Shown here: positions 16,843 through 25,587 of the stretch, piece by piece
How positions within the stretch are numbered: position 1 is the stretch's first letter
How the letters are laid out: every line of letters starts with the position of its first letter
NCBI GenBank assembly: GCA_002490635.1
Contig: DKUJ01000001.1
Span: 3,895 to 48,553 of the forward strand
Origin: Porphyromonadaceae bacterium UBA7207
Lineage (GTDB): Bacteria > Bacteroidota > Bacteroidia > Bacteroidales > Muribaculaceae
Length of the DNA stretch: 44,659 nucleotides
Reading direction: 5' to 3'
The notes under the pieces: generated by a model
What the model was told of the DNA's origin: nothing
What the model saw: the letters and a program-made list of their open reading frames with translations, nothing else
Databases searched by the model: none
Translations under genes and position numbers: made by a program

Positions 16843-19800
16843 ATGAAAATTCATCTACGATCATTCCATTTCGCGGCGATGCTTCTGCTTTTCGCAGGAA
16901 TCATCAGTGCCGGCGAAGCGATTCCCTTCCAGTCGCCGCTGACAAGCCAGAGCGACTTCGACCGATGGACAGCCCTGGATATCGATGGCAACATCGAAGG
17001 CGAGAAAGCCACATGGTACCTCGGGAACACCGACTGCGGCGGCACATGCGCCACATCCTACACCGATGTATCGACATTCAAACCAACCGACAACCGACTC
17101 GTAAGCCCCGCAATCACCCTCACGGCCTCTCAACCATATGTAGTCAATTTCCAGTACTACACCGCATATTACATGGAAGAACACCTGGCCGTATATCTCA
17201 GCACCACTCCCACCATCGCCGACGATGCCACCCCGGTAGCAGACCTTCTGATTCGCAATTACTATGGCGGAAAGCAATCGGTTATGCTCCCCGAAATCAC
17301 CGAATCCGGCGACTACTACATAACACTGCGACACTATTCAAGCGGCCCCGAGGGCATGTTGATTGGCATAAAGGACTTCGTTGTCGACGTCCTCAAAGAC
17401 GGCTCCGCAGAAGGAAAGGTAACCACCTACATCGACGGCACCTCCACCCCTGTGGAAGGAGTCAAAATAACATTCACCGGACCCAACACATACACCGCCG
17501 TTACCGATGCCGAAGGCTTCTACCGCTTCGAGGCGCTGCCTGCCGCCGATTATGTGGTGACATACACCAAATTCGGCTTCGAAGAAGACTCCTACCCGCG
17601 CACAGTCACTGTCAACGCATCCGAAACCCTGATTCACAACATATCCATATTCGAGATGTGGAAAACGGCACTCAAAGGCCACGTAACCGATTATGCCGGC
17701 AACCCGCTGCCCGGAGCGCGCGTCAGGCTCGAAGGATATGCCGATTATTCGGGAACGACCGACGCCGAAGGCAACTTCACCATTTCCGATGTATATCTCT
17801 ACAAGGGCTACTACGGCAGCTCCGACTACCGGATGACCATCGCCAAAAACGGTTTCACTACGGTTGAAAAGACCCAGCCGATGAAATACGACTACTACAG
17901 CGACCATAATAAAGCCGACGATGTAGCCCTGGCATACAAAGGCATAGCCCCGCATAAAGCATACGCAGCAGAGAACGCCGACGGCACTGCCGACGTAACA
18001 TGGACTTACCCCACGGATATAACACCCCTGATATTCGACAACAACGAACCCGGCAGCCCCATGGGTTATGAATCCGGACGCGAAGAAAATATCCTCGGCA
18101 CCGTCTTCCGCACACCCATGAACATCACAAGCGTGAGCTGGTACCGTATGTCCAGCGAATATGAGGCAGCAACACCCCCGGCAGAGGTGATACTCTACAT
18201 CATATCGCTTGACAACGAAGGCAATCCCGACCCCACCAACTTCCTGTACACAAATTCCGCCATACCGTCTGCCATCGACACATGGACCACATTCGAACTC
18301 CCCGAAACCATAGAAGCACCCAATGGATGCCTGATAGCGCTGAGCGCTTTGGGCTATGTATCCCTGGCCCGCGACAACAACTCCGAACCCGCGCCGGCAG
18401 GCACTCAGTTATACTCCACAACATACAATGGAGGTTATAAATACTTCGAAGACAGCAACTGGACCGGCGCATGGATGCTGCGCGCAAGCGGTGAGATAAT
18501 GGAAAGCGGCGACTTCTCGCCCGAACTGGCCTATAACGTCTACCGTTTCGAGGAATCCAAGGCCGCCGACCAGTCAGCATGGACAAATATCGCCGAAGCA
18601 GTGACCACTACCGCATATACCGACAACGAATTCGCCAGCATACCACGCGGCAGCTACCAGTACGCTGTAGAAGCTGTCTATGGCGGCAATATAATATCGG
18701 AAAGAACAGTCACTGAAACTGTGCACAAAGCACAGCACACAACCCTCAGCGTTGCAGTCACTGCCGATTCCGCCCCGGGCGATGCCGAAGGCGCAACCGT
18801 AAAACTCGACGACGGCACCAACTCATACACCGCCACAGTAATCGACGGCACCGCTGAATTCGAAAAAATATGGAAGTCGACCTACGGTGTCACCGTAACC
18901 CTCAATGGCTTCGAATGCGATGCCACCACATTCGACCTCTCCGACGCACCATCCTACACCAAGTCGCTGACCATCAGCCAGATTATCCGCCCGGTAAGAA
19001 ACATCGACATTATCGAAACCAACGAAGGCCTCACTCTCGCCTGGGACCTCTTCGCCGACATTTTCGACGACTTCGATGGCGAAGACCACAACGACTTTGA
19101 AATCAATCCTGCAGGCGCCATCGGGTGGCAGTATATCGACAACGACGCTCTCCCGACCTATGGCTTCGGCAGCACATCATTCCCCGGCATGAGGGAACCC
19201 ATGGCCGCGATTCTTTTCAACGGCAACAACACCGTTCCTCCATTAGGCATCAATCCGGCCTACAGCGGCGACCGCTGCCTGGCATTCTTCGCAGCATACC
19301 CCACAGAGTCTGGCGGAGGACTCATACTGAACAAAAGCGACGACTACCTGATCTCACCACTGCTCAGCTATCATAAGGACTTCAAGTTCAGCTTCAGAGC
19401 CAAAACCTATGAAATACAGGACGGACGCTTCGAAACCATCCGCGTCGGATACTCCACAACCACACCCGAAGTCGACGCTTTCATATGGCTTACCGACGGA
19501 TACGTTCCCGTTCCCGACAACGAGCACAGCCTTTTTGAATTCGAAATCCCCGCCGATGCACGCTATGTGGCCATCAACAGCCACTCCGACGACGTGTTCA
19601 TGCTCTCGGTCGACGACATCAGCATGACCACCGGCATCACACACTCCTACGAACCGGCATCGGTTGGCTCGTTCATCGGATACAACGTATATATCGACGG
19701 CGAACTCAAGAAAACTCTGACCGAAAACTCATGGGTACTTCCGCAGCTGCCCGACGGCGTCCACACCGCCGAAGTGAGCAAAATCTATAACGGCGGAGAA

Positions 19801-20067
19801 TCGGAACGCATGGCCATCGACTTCGGCTCTGTTTCCGGAATCGAAAACGTACAGACCGGCGACGTGCTCATAACTATGCTCCGGAACCGCCGCATGCGCA
19901 TCTCCGGCGATTATGAATCGGCAACCATCTGGAGTGCCGACGGCACCATGGTCGCCCAAGGCATCACCGGCAACGACATCGTGGAACTCGACACCCTGCC
20001 CGGCGGAATCTATATTGTCATGGCAACAACCAAGACCGGCCCCGTGACAAAGAAAATAGCTCTTTAA
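16843..20067 (+). CDS. Large secreted multi-domain protein with carboxypeptidase-like and beta-sandwich domains and a C-terminal sorting-type tail
   Basis: 1074 residues from ATG 16843. A longer open frame starts at 16660 but would begin upstream of the promoter and lacks a signal peptide at its start; MKIHLRSFHFAAMLLLFAGIISAGEA is a clean signal. The N-terminal part (about 30-190) looks like a jelly-roll adhesion domain (YVVNFQYYTAYYMEEHLAVYL). Two carboxypeptidase-regulatory-like repeats follow (EGKVTTYIDGTSTPVEGVKI; LKGHVTDYAGNPLPGARVRL), then fibronectin-like and jelly-roll segments. The end (VLITMLRNRRMRISGDY to PGGIYIVMATTKTGPVTKKI) resembles the C-terminal type A sorting domain of Bacteroidota secreted proteins. 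No catalytic motif was recognised. Probably a surface adhesin or protease-associated scaffold; the substrate is unknown. It is monocistronic with a strong promoter and terminator. Confidence 0.8.
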   Translation: MKIHLRSFHFAAMLLLFAGIISAGEAIPFQSPLTSQSDFDRWTALDIDGNIEGEKATWYLGNTDCGGTCATSYTDVSTFKPTDNRLVSPAITLTASQPYVVNFQYYTAYYMEEHLAVYLSTTPTIADDATPVADLLIRNYYGGKQSVMLPEITESGDYYITLRHYSSGPEGMLIGIKDFVVDVLKDGSAEGKVTTYIDGTSTPVEGVKITFTGPNTYTAVTDAEGFYRFEALPAADYVVTYTKFGFEEDSYPRTVTVNASETLIHNISIFEMWKTALKGHVTDYAGNPLPGARVRLEGYADYSGTTDAEGNFTISDVYLYKGYYGSSDYRMTIAKNGFTTVEKTQPMKYDYYSDHNKADDVALAYKGIAPHKAYAAENADGTADVTWTYPTDITPLIFDNNEPGSPMGYESGREENILGTVFRTPMNITSVSWYRMSSEYEAATPPAEVILYIISLDNEGNPDPTNFLYTNSAIPSAIDTWTTFELPETIEAPNGCLIALSALGYVSLARDNNSEPAPAGTQLYSTTYNGGYKYFEDSNWTGAWMLRASGEIMESGDFSPELAYNVYRFEESKAADQSAWTNIAEAVTTTAYTDNEFASIPRGSYQYAVEAVYGGNIISERTVTETVHKAQHTTLSVAVTADSAPGDAEGATVKLDDGTNSYTATVIDGTAEFEKIWKSTYGVTVTLNGFECDATTFDLSDAPSYTKSLTISQIIRPVRNIDIIETNEGLTLAWDLFADIFDDFDGEDHNDFEINPAGAIGWQYIDNDALPTYGFGSTSFPGMREPMAAILFNGNNTVPPLGINPAYSGDRCLAFFAAYPTESGGGLILNKSDDYLISPLLSYHKDFKFSFRAKTYEIQDGRFETIRVGYSTTTPEVDAFIWLTDGYVPVPDNEHSLFEFEIPADARYVAINSHSDDVFMLSVDDISMTTGITHSYEPASVGSFIGYNVYIDGELKKTLTENSWVLPQLPDGVHTAEVSKIYNGGESERMAIDFGSVSGIENVQTGDVLITMLRNRRMRISGDYESATIWSADGTMVAQGITGNDIVELDTLPGGIYIVMATTKTGPVTKKIAL

Positions 20068-20091
20068 CTCCCCCATCCATAATAATATCCT

Positions 20092-20129
20092 GCCCACCCT
20101 GCGCTCCCAGGCACAGGGTGGGCTTTTAT
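20092..20129 (+). terminator. Rho-independent terminator of the large secreted protein gene
   Basis: 10-bp perfect stem GCCCACCCTG (20092-20101) with CAGGGTGGGC (20114-20123), 12-nt loop, then TTTTAT. It starts 24 nt after the stop codon. Confidence 0.85.
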
Positions 20130-20159
20130 ATTACTCACGCCCGGCAAAACGCAAATAAA

Positions 20160-20192
20160 TTTGGCTTTGCTCTCGACTTATTTGTAACTTTG
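20160..20192 (+). promoter_or_regulatory. Promoter of the SDR operon, predicting a leaderless transcript
   Basis: TTTG (20160-20163), 21 nt, TAACTTTG (20185-20192). The ATG lies only 5 nt after the -7 element (20198), where transcription itself should begin, so the message may have no leader. Confidence 0.65.
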
Positions 20193-20197
20193 ACTTC

Positions 20198-20956
20198 ATG
20201 AAACGCTGTGTATTTGTCAGCGGGGGCGCCAAAGGCATAGGGCGCGCCTGCGTGGAACTGTTCGCCTCCCGCGGCTGGCAGGTGGCATTCATGGATGTCG
20301 ACGCCGATGCCGGCCGTGAACTCGCCGGCTCGCTTGCGCCTCTGCCGGTAATCTTCCTCCGGGGAAGCACATGCAGCAGGCAGGATGTCGAATCGGCCAT
20401 TGCCGAAGCCGCCGCCAACTTCGGAGGCCTTGGCTGCGTGGTTGCCAACGCAGGCATCCACCGCTCCGACACCATACTCGATGTAAGCCCCGAACAGCTG
20501 CGCCAGGTCGTCGACACCAATATCTTCGGCACCATAAACACCATGCAGGCCGCGTTGCCGGCCATCATTGCCTCCGGCGGCGGAAGCGCCGTTATCGTGG
20601 CCTCCGACCAGAGCACCGTGGGCAAAGCCCACAGTTTCTCCTACGGCCTCACAAAAGGCGCGCTGGGGCAGATGGCACGCCAGACGGCTATCGACATGGC
20701 GCCGCACGGCATAAGAGTCAACGCCGTGTGCCCGTCCACAATAGCCACACCCCTGGTCGACGATGTATTCGCCCGCAGCGGAGCATCGCCGGATGCCATA
20801 GCAGCAATGTGGGAAGAGGAGAACGCCCTTTTCCTGCGCGGAAGCTGCGGACAGCCCGCCGAAGTGGCCTCAATGGTCTTTTTCCTGGCATCGGAAGAGG
20901 CGGGATTCTGCACCGGCGGACTGTACCCCGTCGACGGCGGATACACAGCAATGTAG
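20198..20956 (+). CDS. Short-chain dehydrogenase/reductase (SDR) family oxidoreductase
   Basis: 252 residues, classical SDR length. Rossmann nucleotide-binding motif GGAKGIG (9-15, usual form TGxxxGIG), NAG (84-86), and the catalytic S136, Y149 and K153 (YGLTK). PYxxxG-type region near the C-terminus: ASEEAGFCTGGLYPVDGG. D33 and D35 after the second strand (FMDVDAD) favour NAD over NADP. Substrate unknown; many relatives are annotated FabG-like or sugar/steroid dehydrogenases. It leads a probable operon with the DUF2027/Smr gene (25-nt gap) and EFR1. The start is fixed by the conserved N-terminus although the promoter leaves virtually no leader. Confidence 0.9.
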   Translation: MKRCVFVSGGAKGIGRACVELFASRGWQVAFMDVDADAGRELAGSLAPLPVIFLRGSTCSRQDVESAIAEAAANFGGLGCVVANAGIHRSDTILDVSPEQLRQVVDTNIFGTINTMQAALPAIIASGGGSAVIVASDQSTVGKAHSFSYGLTKGALGQMARQTAIDMAPHGIRVNAVCPSTIATPLVDDVFARSGASPDAIAAMWEEENALFLRGSCGQPAEVASMVFFLASEEAGFCTGGLYPVDGGYTAM

Positions 20957-20981
20957 AACACAAAAACAAACGATTGATACA

Positions 20982-22115
20982 ATGCCAATAAAAGTTGGAG
21001 ATACAGTGCGCTTCCTCAACGCCGTAGGAGGTGGTGTGGTAGTGAAAATCGACGGTAAAGTGGCCCACGTGCGCGAGGACGACGGTTTCGAGACGCCAGT
21101 CCTCGCCTCGGAATGTGTGGCAGTAGCAGCGCCGGCGCCCGCAAAACCGGCTACCGCCCACAGCCCGGCACCGAAAAACCACCCAAAGACAATCCCTTCA
21201 AAAGAAAACTACGACCTTGCCGTACCCAAGGCGGCACCCGCTCCCGTGCCTGTGGTGGAAACACCCGGCGGCGATGTGCTCAATCTCGTGATAGGCTTCG
21301 AGCCTACCAATATAAAGGCACTCGGCACAAGCGACTTCGAGGCCTATGTAGTGAACGATTCCAACTACTTCGTGATGATGAGTGTGGCCACCCGTGGCCG
21401 CAACGACCGCACATGGGCACCACGCTGGCACGGCGTCGTGGAGCCAAACATGCAGGATTTCGCATGGGAACTCGCCCAGTCCGACCTTCCTGCATTCGAC
21501 CGCATGCTCGTGCAGGCTGTCGCCTTCAAGAGCGACCGCGAATTCGAAGCCATGACTCCGGTGAACGTTGAAATAAAAGTCGACGCCACCAAATTCGCCC
21601 GTCTGCACTGCTTCCGCCCCGGCACCTACTTCGACTCTCCGGCAATAGCCTTCGACATAGTGCGCAACGGACACCCGGCAGTGCTGTTCGAACCCGACGC
21701 CGAACAGATCCGCAAAGGCATGGCCTCGAAAGAAAACACCCTGCAGGCACTGAAAAAGGAAAGCGAACGCCGGGCCAACCTGCGCAGCTCCCGCCCATCC
21801 GACGAGCCCCTGGTCGTAGACCTGCACAGCTCCGAAATCCTCGACTCCACGGCAGGGATGGGGCCGGCCGACATCCTCAACTACCAGATCGAGATTTTCG
21901 CACGCACCATGGACGCCAACCTGCGCCAGCCCGGCCGCAAGATAGTGTTCATCCACGGCAAAGGCAACGGAGTGTTGCGGGCGGCCATCGAAAAAGAACT
22001 GTCGCACCGCTACAAAGGCCACCGCGTGCAGGACGCATCATTCCGCGAATACGGCTTCGGAGCCACCCAGGTGACAATAAGCGCCAGCGCCGGCAAGACA
22101 TCAGCCCGACGATGA
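20982..22115 (+). CDS. DUF2027 protein with C-terminal Smr domain
   Basis: 377 residues, cytoplasmic, no signal. Residues 1-45 form a small SH3/KOW-like beta domain (VGDTVRFLNAVGGGVVVKIDG), followed by a Pro/Ala-rich linker (about 48-95), the DUF2027 beta domain (about 98-240), a charged helix (about 245-270) and a Smr domain (about 277-366) with DLH (280-282) and HGKG (325-328), the active-site motifs of MutS2-type Smr nucleases. Role by family: Smr domains cleave or nick nucleic acid, and in other bacteria act on stalled or collided ribosomes (SmrB/MutS2), but DUF2027 proteins of Bacteroidota are uncharacterised. It overlaps the next gene by 4 nt (ATGA). A ribosome-rescue role is inference. 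Confidence 0.88.
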   Translation: MPIKVGDTVRFLNAVGGGVVVKIDGKVAHVREDDGFETPVLASECVAVAAPAPAKPATAHSPAPKNHPKTIPSKENYDLAVPKAAPAPVPVVETPGGDVLNLVIGFEPTNIKALGTSDFEAYVVNDSNYFVMMSVATRGRNDRTWAPRWHGVVEPNMQDFAWELAQSDLPAFDRMLVQAVAFKSDREFEAMTPVNVEIKVDATKFARLHCFRPGTYFDSPAIAFDIVRNGHPAVLFEPDAEQIRKGMASKENTLQALKKESERRANLRSSRPSDEPLVVDLHSSEILDSTAGMGPADILNYQIEIFARTMDANLRQPGRKIVFIHGKGNGVLRAAIEKELSHRYKGHRVQDASFREYGFGATQVTISASAGKTSARR

Positions 22116-22867
22116 TTCTCTACTTCTCGGGAACAGGCAACACGCGCCTGGCCGCCGACCGCCTGGCACGGCTCACCGGCGACCAGGCCGTGCCCATCGA
22201 CTTCGATGCTGCCTCCATGCCACTGCAGGGGCGCCGCGACCGCATCGTCTGGTGCTTCCCCACCTACAGCTGGGGGCCGCCGCCTGTCGTGGCCGACTTC
22301 ATAAGCCGCGTGCGCCTCGAAGCAGGCGGCATTCCACACTTCATGCTCACCACCTGCGGCGACGACATGGCCTACACCGACCGCCGCTGGAAACGCCTCA
22401 TCGCCGCCCGAGGCTGGCAGGCCGCCGGCGCCTTCGCCGTGGCCATGCCCAACACCTACGTGCTCATGAAAGGCTTCGACGTCGACAGCCCCGAAACAGC
22501 AGCCGCAAAACTCGCCGCCATGCCTGCGGCCATGGAGCCAATAGCCGAAGCAATCGGCAGCGGAGGTCCCGACATCCTCATCCGCGGCTCATGGCCGTGG
22601 GTTAAGTCGTATGTGATATACCCATGGTTTGTGCGCCACGCCATGTCGCCACGCCCCTTCCACCACACCGGCGCATGCACCGGCTGCGGCGGCTGCGCAC
22701 GCTCCTGCCCCCTGGGCAACATCGCCATGCAACCCGGCGGCACTCCACACTGGGGAAACCGCTGCGCCATGTGCCTGCGTTGCTACCACTCCTGCCCACG
22801 CAACGCCGTGGCCTACGGCAAAGCAACCGCAGGAAAAGGCCGCTACATGGCACCGAAAGACATCTGA
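22112..22867 (+). CDS. EFR1-family flavodoxin-ferredoxin electron carrier
   Basis: 251 residues. The N-terminus ILYFSGTGNTRLAA has the flavodoxin FMN-phosphate loop SGTGNT (6-11); CFPTYSWGPPP (48-58) is the second flavin contact. The C-terminus carries two 4Fe-4S clusters: C189-C192-C195-C199 and C218-C221-C224-C228. This fusion is the EFR1 (EFR: flavodoxin plus ferredoxin) family. Function is electron transfer in the cytoplasm; the partner enzyme is not known. It is translationally coupled to the DUF2027/Smr gene and follows the SDR oxidoreductase, which could be a redox partner, but no direct evidence exists. No terminator is clear before the S9 peptidase promoter. Confidence 0.9.
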   Translation: MILYFSGTGNTRLAADRLARLTGDQAVPIDFDAASMPLQGRRDRIVWCFPTYSWGPPPVVADFISRVRLEAGGIPHFMLTTCGDDMAYTDRRWKRLIAARGWQAAGAFAVAMPNTYVLMKGFDVDSPETAAAKLAAMPAAMEPIAEAIGSGGPDILIRGSWPWVKSYVIYPWFVRHAMSPRPFHHTGACTGCGGCARSCPLGNIAMQPGGTPHWGNRCAMCLRCYHSCPRNAVAYGKATAGKGRYMAPKDI

Positions 22868-22898
22868 ACAGAGCCCACCCCTCCAAAGGATATCCAAC

Positions 22899-22931
22899 AC
22901 TTGCAAATGTGCGTGCAAGTGACTACTTTTG
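22899..22931 (+). promoter_or_regulatory. Promoter of the S9 peptidase operon with an inverted-repeat operator candidate
   Basis: TACTTTTG (22924-22931) matches TAnnTTTG, with TTG (22901-22903) 20 nt upstream. A 7-bp inverted repeat ACTTGCA (22899-22905) / TGCAAGT (22914-22920) fills the -33 to -7 spacer, where a bound repressor would block polymerase. Confidence 0.65.
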
Positions 22932-22967
22932 TAACACATACACCAAGAAACCATCAACAGCATCTCC

Positions 22968-25052
22968 ATGCATAAAACAGTCATCGCCACAGCAATGAGC
23001 GCAGCAGCACTGGCCGTCCAGGCACAGCCCGCACCGGCAGCTCAGACAAACCTGGCCCCCTACACCATCGACGTTATAGAAAGCCTCGGCAGAGTATCGG
23101 CTCCTGCGGTTTCTCCCGACGGCAAGACAGTGCTCTTCGGAATCTCCTACGAAGACCTCGCGGCAAACAGCGCCAACAACGACCTCTACACAATATCCGT
23201 CGACGGCGGCGAACCCCTGCGCATCACCGACACACCCAAGAGCGAAAGCGGTGCCGTGTGGTTCGACGGCGGCCGGAGGATAGCATTCCTCTATCCCGCA
23301 GCCGACGGAACCATGCAGATGTGGACAATGAACGCCGACGGAACGGCCCGCACCCAGGCCACCGAGCACGCCGGAGGCATCGACGGCTTCCTGCTGTCGC
23401 CCGACGAAACCAGAATAGTAGTAATAGGAAAAGTGAAATACGCCCGCAGCGCCGGCGACCTCTACCCCGACCTGCCCCTGGCCACAGGACGCGTGATCGA
23501 CGACCTCATGTACAAGCACTGGGACGAATGGGTTACCGAAATTCCCCATCCATTCATAGGCAGCTTCGACAGCAGCAAAGTCACCGGACTCACCGACATC
23601 ATGGCCGACGAACCGTTCGAAGCCCCCATGAAACCCTTCGGAGGCTCCGAATCTTTCGCATGGAGCCCCGACAGCAAGATGCTCGTCTACGTTTCCCGCA
23701 AGAAAAAAGGCATGGACTACGCGCTGTCCACAAACTCCGACCTCTACCTCTACAACCTCGAGACCGCACAGACCCACAACCTCACCGAAGGAATGATGGG
23801 CTACGACACCAAGCCCGCGTTCAGCCCCGACGGCAACTACCTGGCATGGCTGAGCATGGAACACGACGGCTACGAAAGCGACCGCAACCGCCTCTTCCTG
23901 CTCGACACACACACCGCCGTGAAACGCGACATAACCGCCGACTGGGACTACACCATCGATGAGTTCACCTGGGCTCCCGACAGCCGCAGCATCTATTTCG
24001 TGGCACCCAAGGACGGCGTAATCCCCGTGTTCAACATCCGCCTGGCCGACCGCGTCATAACACAGCTCGTCGATGAGATGGCCGACTTCACCTCCCTTGC
24101 CGTCGCCGGCGACAAGCTGGTGACAATGAAACACTCCATGCTGCGCCCCAACGAGATAATGACCATCGACCTCAACCCCCGAAGCCGTGTCAAAGCACTG
24201 CGCGAACTCACCGATGTGAACGGAGCCATATTCGCCGGCATCGACATGCCCACCGTCGAGAAACGCATGGTGCCCACCACCGACGGCAAGCAGATGCTCA
24301 CATGGGTGGTATATCCCCCGCAGTTCGACCGCAACGCCAGATATCCCGCCCTGCTCTACTGCCAGGGAGGACCGCAGTCGCCGGTAAGCCAGTTCTGGAG
24401 CTACCGCTGGAACCTCGCCCTGATGGCCGCCAACGGCTACGTGGTGATAGCCCCCAACCGCCGCGGCCTCCCCGGATTCGGAACAGAGTGGAACGAACAG
24501 ATAAGCAAGGACTACCCCGGACAGAACATGGCCGACTACCTCGCCGCTGTCGACGACCTAAAGCGCGAACCCTACATCGACGGCGACCGCATCGGCGCCA
24601 CAGGCGCAAGCTACGGCGGATTCTCGGTGTACTACCTCGCCGGCAACCACAACGGACGATTCGCCGCACTTCTGGCCCACGCAGGCATTTTCAACATCGA
24701 GGCACAGTACCTCGAGACCGAGGAAATGTGGTTCGCCAACTGGGACATGGGCGGCGCTTTCTGGGAAAAGGACAACCCCGTGGCACAGCGCACATTCGCC
24801 AATTCGCCCCACCGCTTCGTCGACCGCTGGGACACACCCATCATGATCTCGCACGGCGAATACGACTTCCGCATCCTCGCATCCCAGGGCATGGCGGCAT
24901 TCAACGCGGCCAAACTACGCGGCATTCCCGCAGAAATGGTTATCTACCCCGACGAGAACCACTGGATTCTCAAACCCCAGAACGCCGTCCTCTGGCAGCG
25001 CCTCTTCTTCCGCTGGTTCGACCGCTGGCTCAAACCGCAACAGCAGCAATAA
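22968..25052 (+). CDS. S9-family prolyl oligopeptidase / acylaminoacyl-peptidase, secreted
   Basis: 694 residues. Signal peptide about 1-19 (ends VQA|QPAPA). The N-terminal propeller contains PD40/WD40-like repeats (VSPDGKTVLFG, WSPDSKMLVYVS, FSPDGNYLAWLS, WAPDSRSIYFV), then the alpha/beta-hydrolase domain. The catalytic triad is complete: S548 in GASYGGFS, D633 in GEYDFRI and H665 in DENHWI. By family it cleaves dipeptides or acylated residues from peptide N-termini in the periplasm; Bacteroidota live on such peptides. Its operon continues with a DUF6155 gene (4-nt gap) and a DUF3108-like gene. The start ATG follows its promoter by 37 nt. Confidence 0.94.
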   Translation: MHKTVIATAMSAAALAVQAQPAPAAQTNLAPYTIDVIESLGRVSAPAVSPDGKTVLFGISYEDLAANSANNDLYTISVDGGEPLRITDTPKSESGAVWFDGGRRIAFLYPAADGTMQMWTMNADGTARTQATEHAGGIDGFLLSPDETRIVVIGKVKYARSAGDLYPDLPLATGRVIDDLMYKHWDEWVTEIPHPFIGSFDSSKVTGLTDIMADEPFEAPMKPFGGSESFAWSPDSKMLVYVSRKKKGMDYALSTNSDLYLYNLETAQTHNLTEGMMGYDTKPAFSPDGNYLAWLSMEHDGYESDRNRLFLLDTHTAVKRDITADWDYTIDEFTWAPDSRSIYFVAPKDGVIPVFNIRLADRVITQLVDEMADFTSLAVAGDKLVTMKHSMLRPNEIMTIDLNPRSRVKALRELTDVNGAIFAGIDMPTVEKRMVPTTDGKQMLTWVVYPPQFDRNARYPALLYCQGGPQSPVSQFWSYRWNLALMAANGYVVIAPNRRGLPGFGTEWNEQISKDYPGQNMADYLAAVDDLKREPYIDGDRIGATGASYGGFSVYYLAGNHNGRFAALLAHAGIFNIEAQYLETEEMWFANWDMGGAFWEKDNPVAQRTFANSPHRFVDRWDTPIMISHGEYDFRILASQGMAAFNAAKLRGIPAEMVIYPDENHWILKPQNAVLWQRLFFRWFDRWLKPQQQQ

Positions 25053-25056
25053 CAAC

Positions 25057-25587
25057 GTGTCTAAGGCAAAACTGCGCAAGGAACTCCAGACCATGACCCA
25101 TCCACAGCTGGTGGATGTGGTCATGGCTGCCTACGACTCGTCGCCAAAAGCGAAACAGTATTTCGAGTTCTTCCTCAACCCCGACGTAACGAAGCTCTAC
25201 GATGCCGCCCTGGCGACAGTCGAAAAAGAAATCCGCCGTTCCTCCAGAGGCTACTGCAAGGCACGCATATCGTTTATACGCGCCGAAATCCGCGGATTCG
25301 CCGCTTTCGGAGTACCCGCCGACGATGTGGCGCGGCTCATGATAAGCACCCTGCGGATGCTGCTGGCCAATTACCAGAACTATTACTACACCGACGCCCT
25401 CACAAAAGGAACCTTGCGCCTCGCCGCCGACTACATGAGATACTGTGCCGAAAACGACATGCTCGGCACCGGAGCGGCCAAAATGCGCGAAACCCTCGAC
25501 ACAACAGCTCCGAAATATTTCCGCCGTGCCATAGAGGAACGGCTCGCCGAAGAAAACTTTCCACAAAACTTATTCCAGAACTTATGA
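25057..25587 (+). CDS. DUF6155-like protein of unknown function
   Basis: 176 residues, starting with GTG 4 nt after the peptidase stop. It is helical with no signal or membrane segment; segments such as SKAKLRKELQTMTHPQLVDVV and KAKQYFEFFLNP resemble the DUF6155 family of Bacteroidota, for which no activity is known. Basic N-terminus and Arg-rich middle (EKEIRRSSRGYCKARISF) suggest possible nucleic-acid or protein contact, but this is weak. The 3' end overlaps the next gene by 4 nt (ATGA). It is probably co-translated with the S9 peptidase and the following secreted protein, although a cytoplasmic protein between two exported ones is odd. Confidence 0.7.
   Translation: MSKAKLRKELQTMTHPQLVDVVMAAYDSSPKAKQYFEFFLNPDVTKLYDAALATVEKEIRRSSRGYCKARISFIRAEIRGFAAFGVPADDVARLMISTLRMLLANYQNYYYTDALTKGTLRLAADYMRYCAENDMLGTGAAKMRETLDTTAPKYFRRAIEERLAEENFPQNLFQNL

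Noticed and set aside
22923..24134. 403-codon minus-strand frame opposite the S9 peptidase
   Set aside because: Antisense shadow with biased composition; the plus-strand peptidase has a complete catalytic triad.
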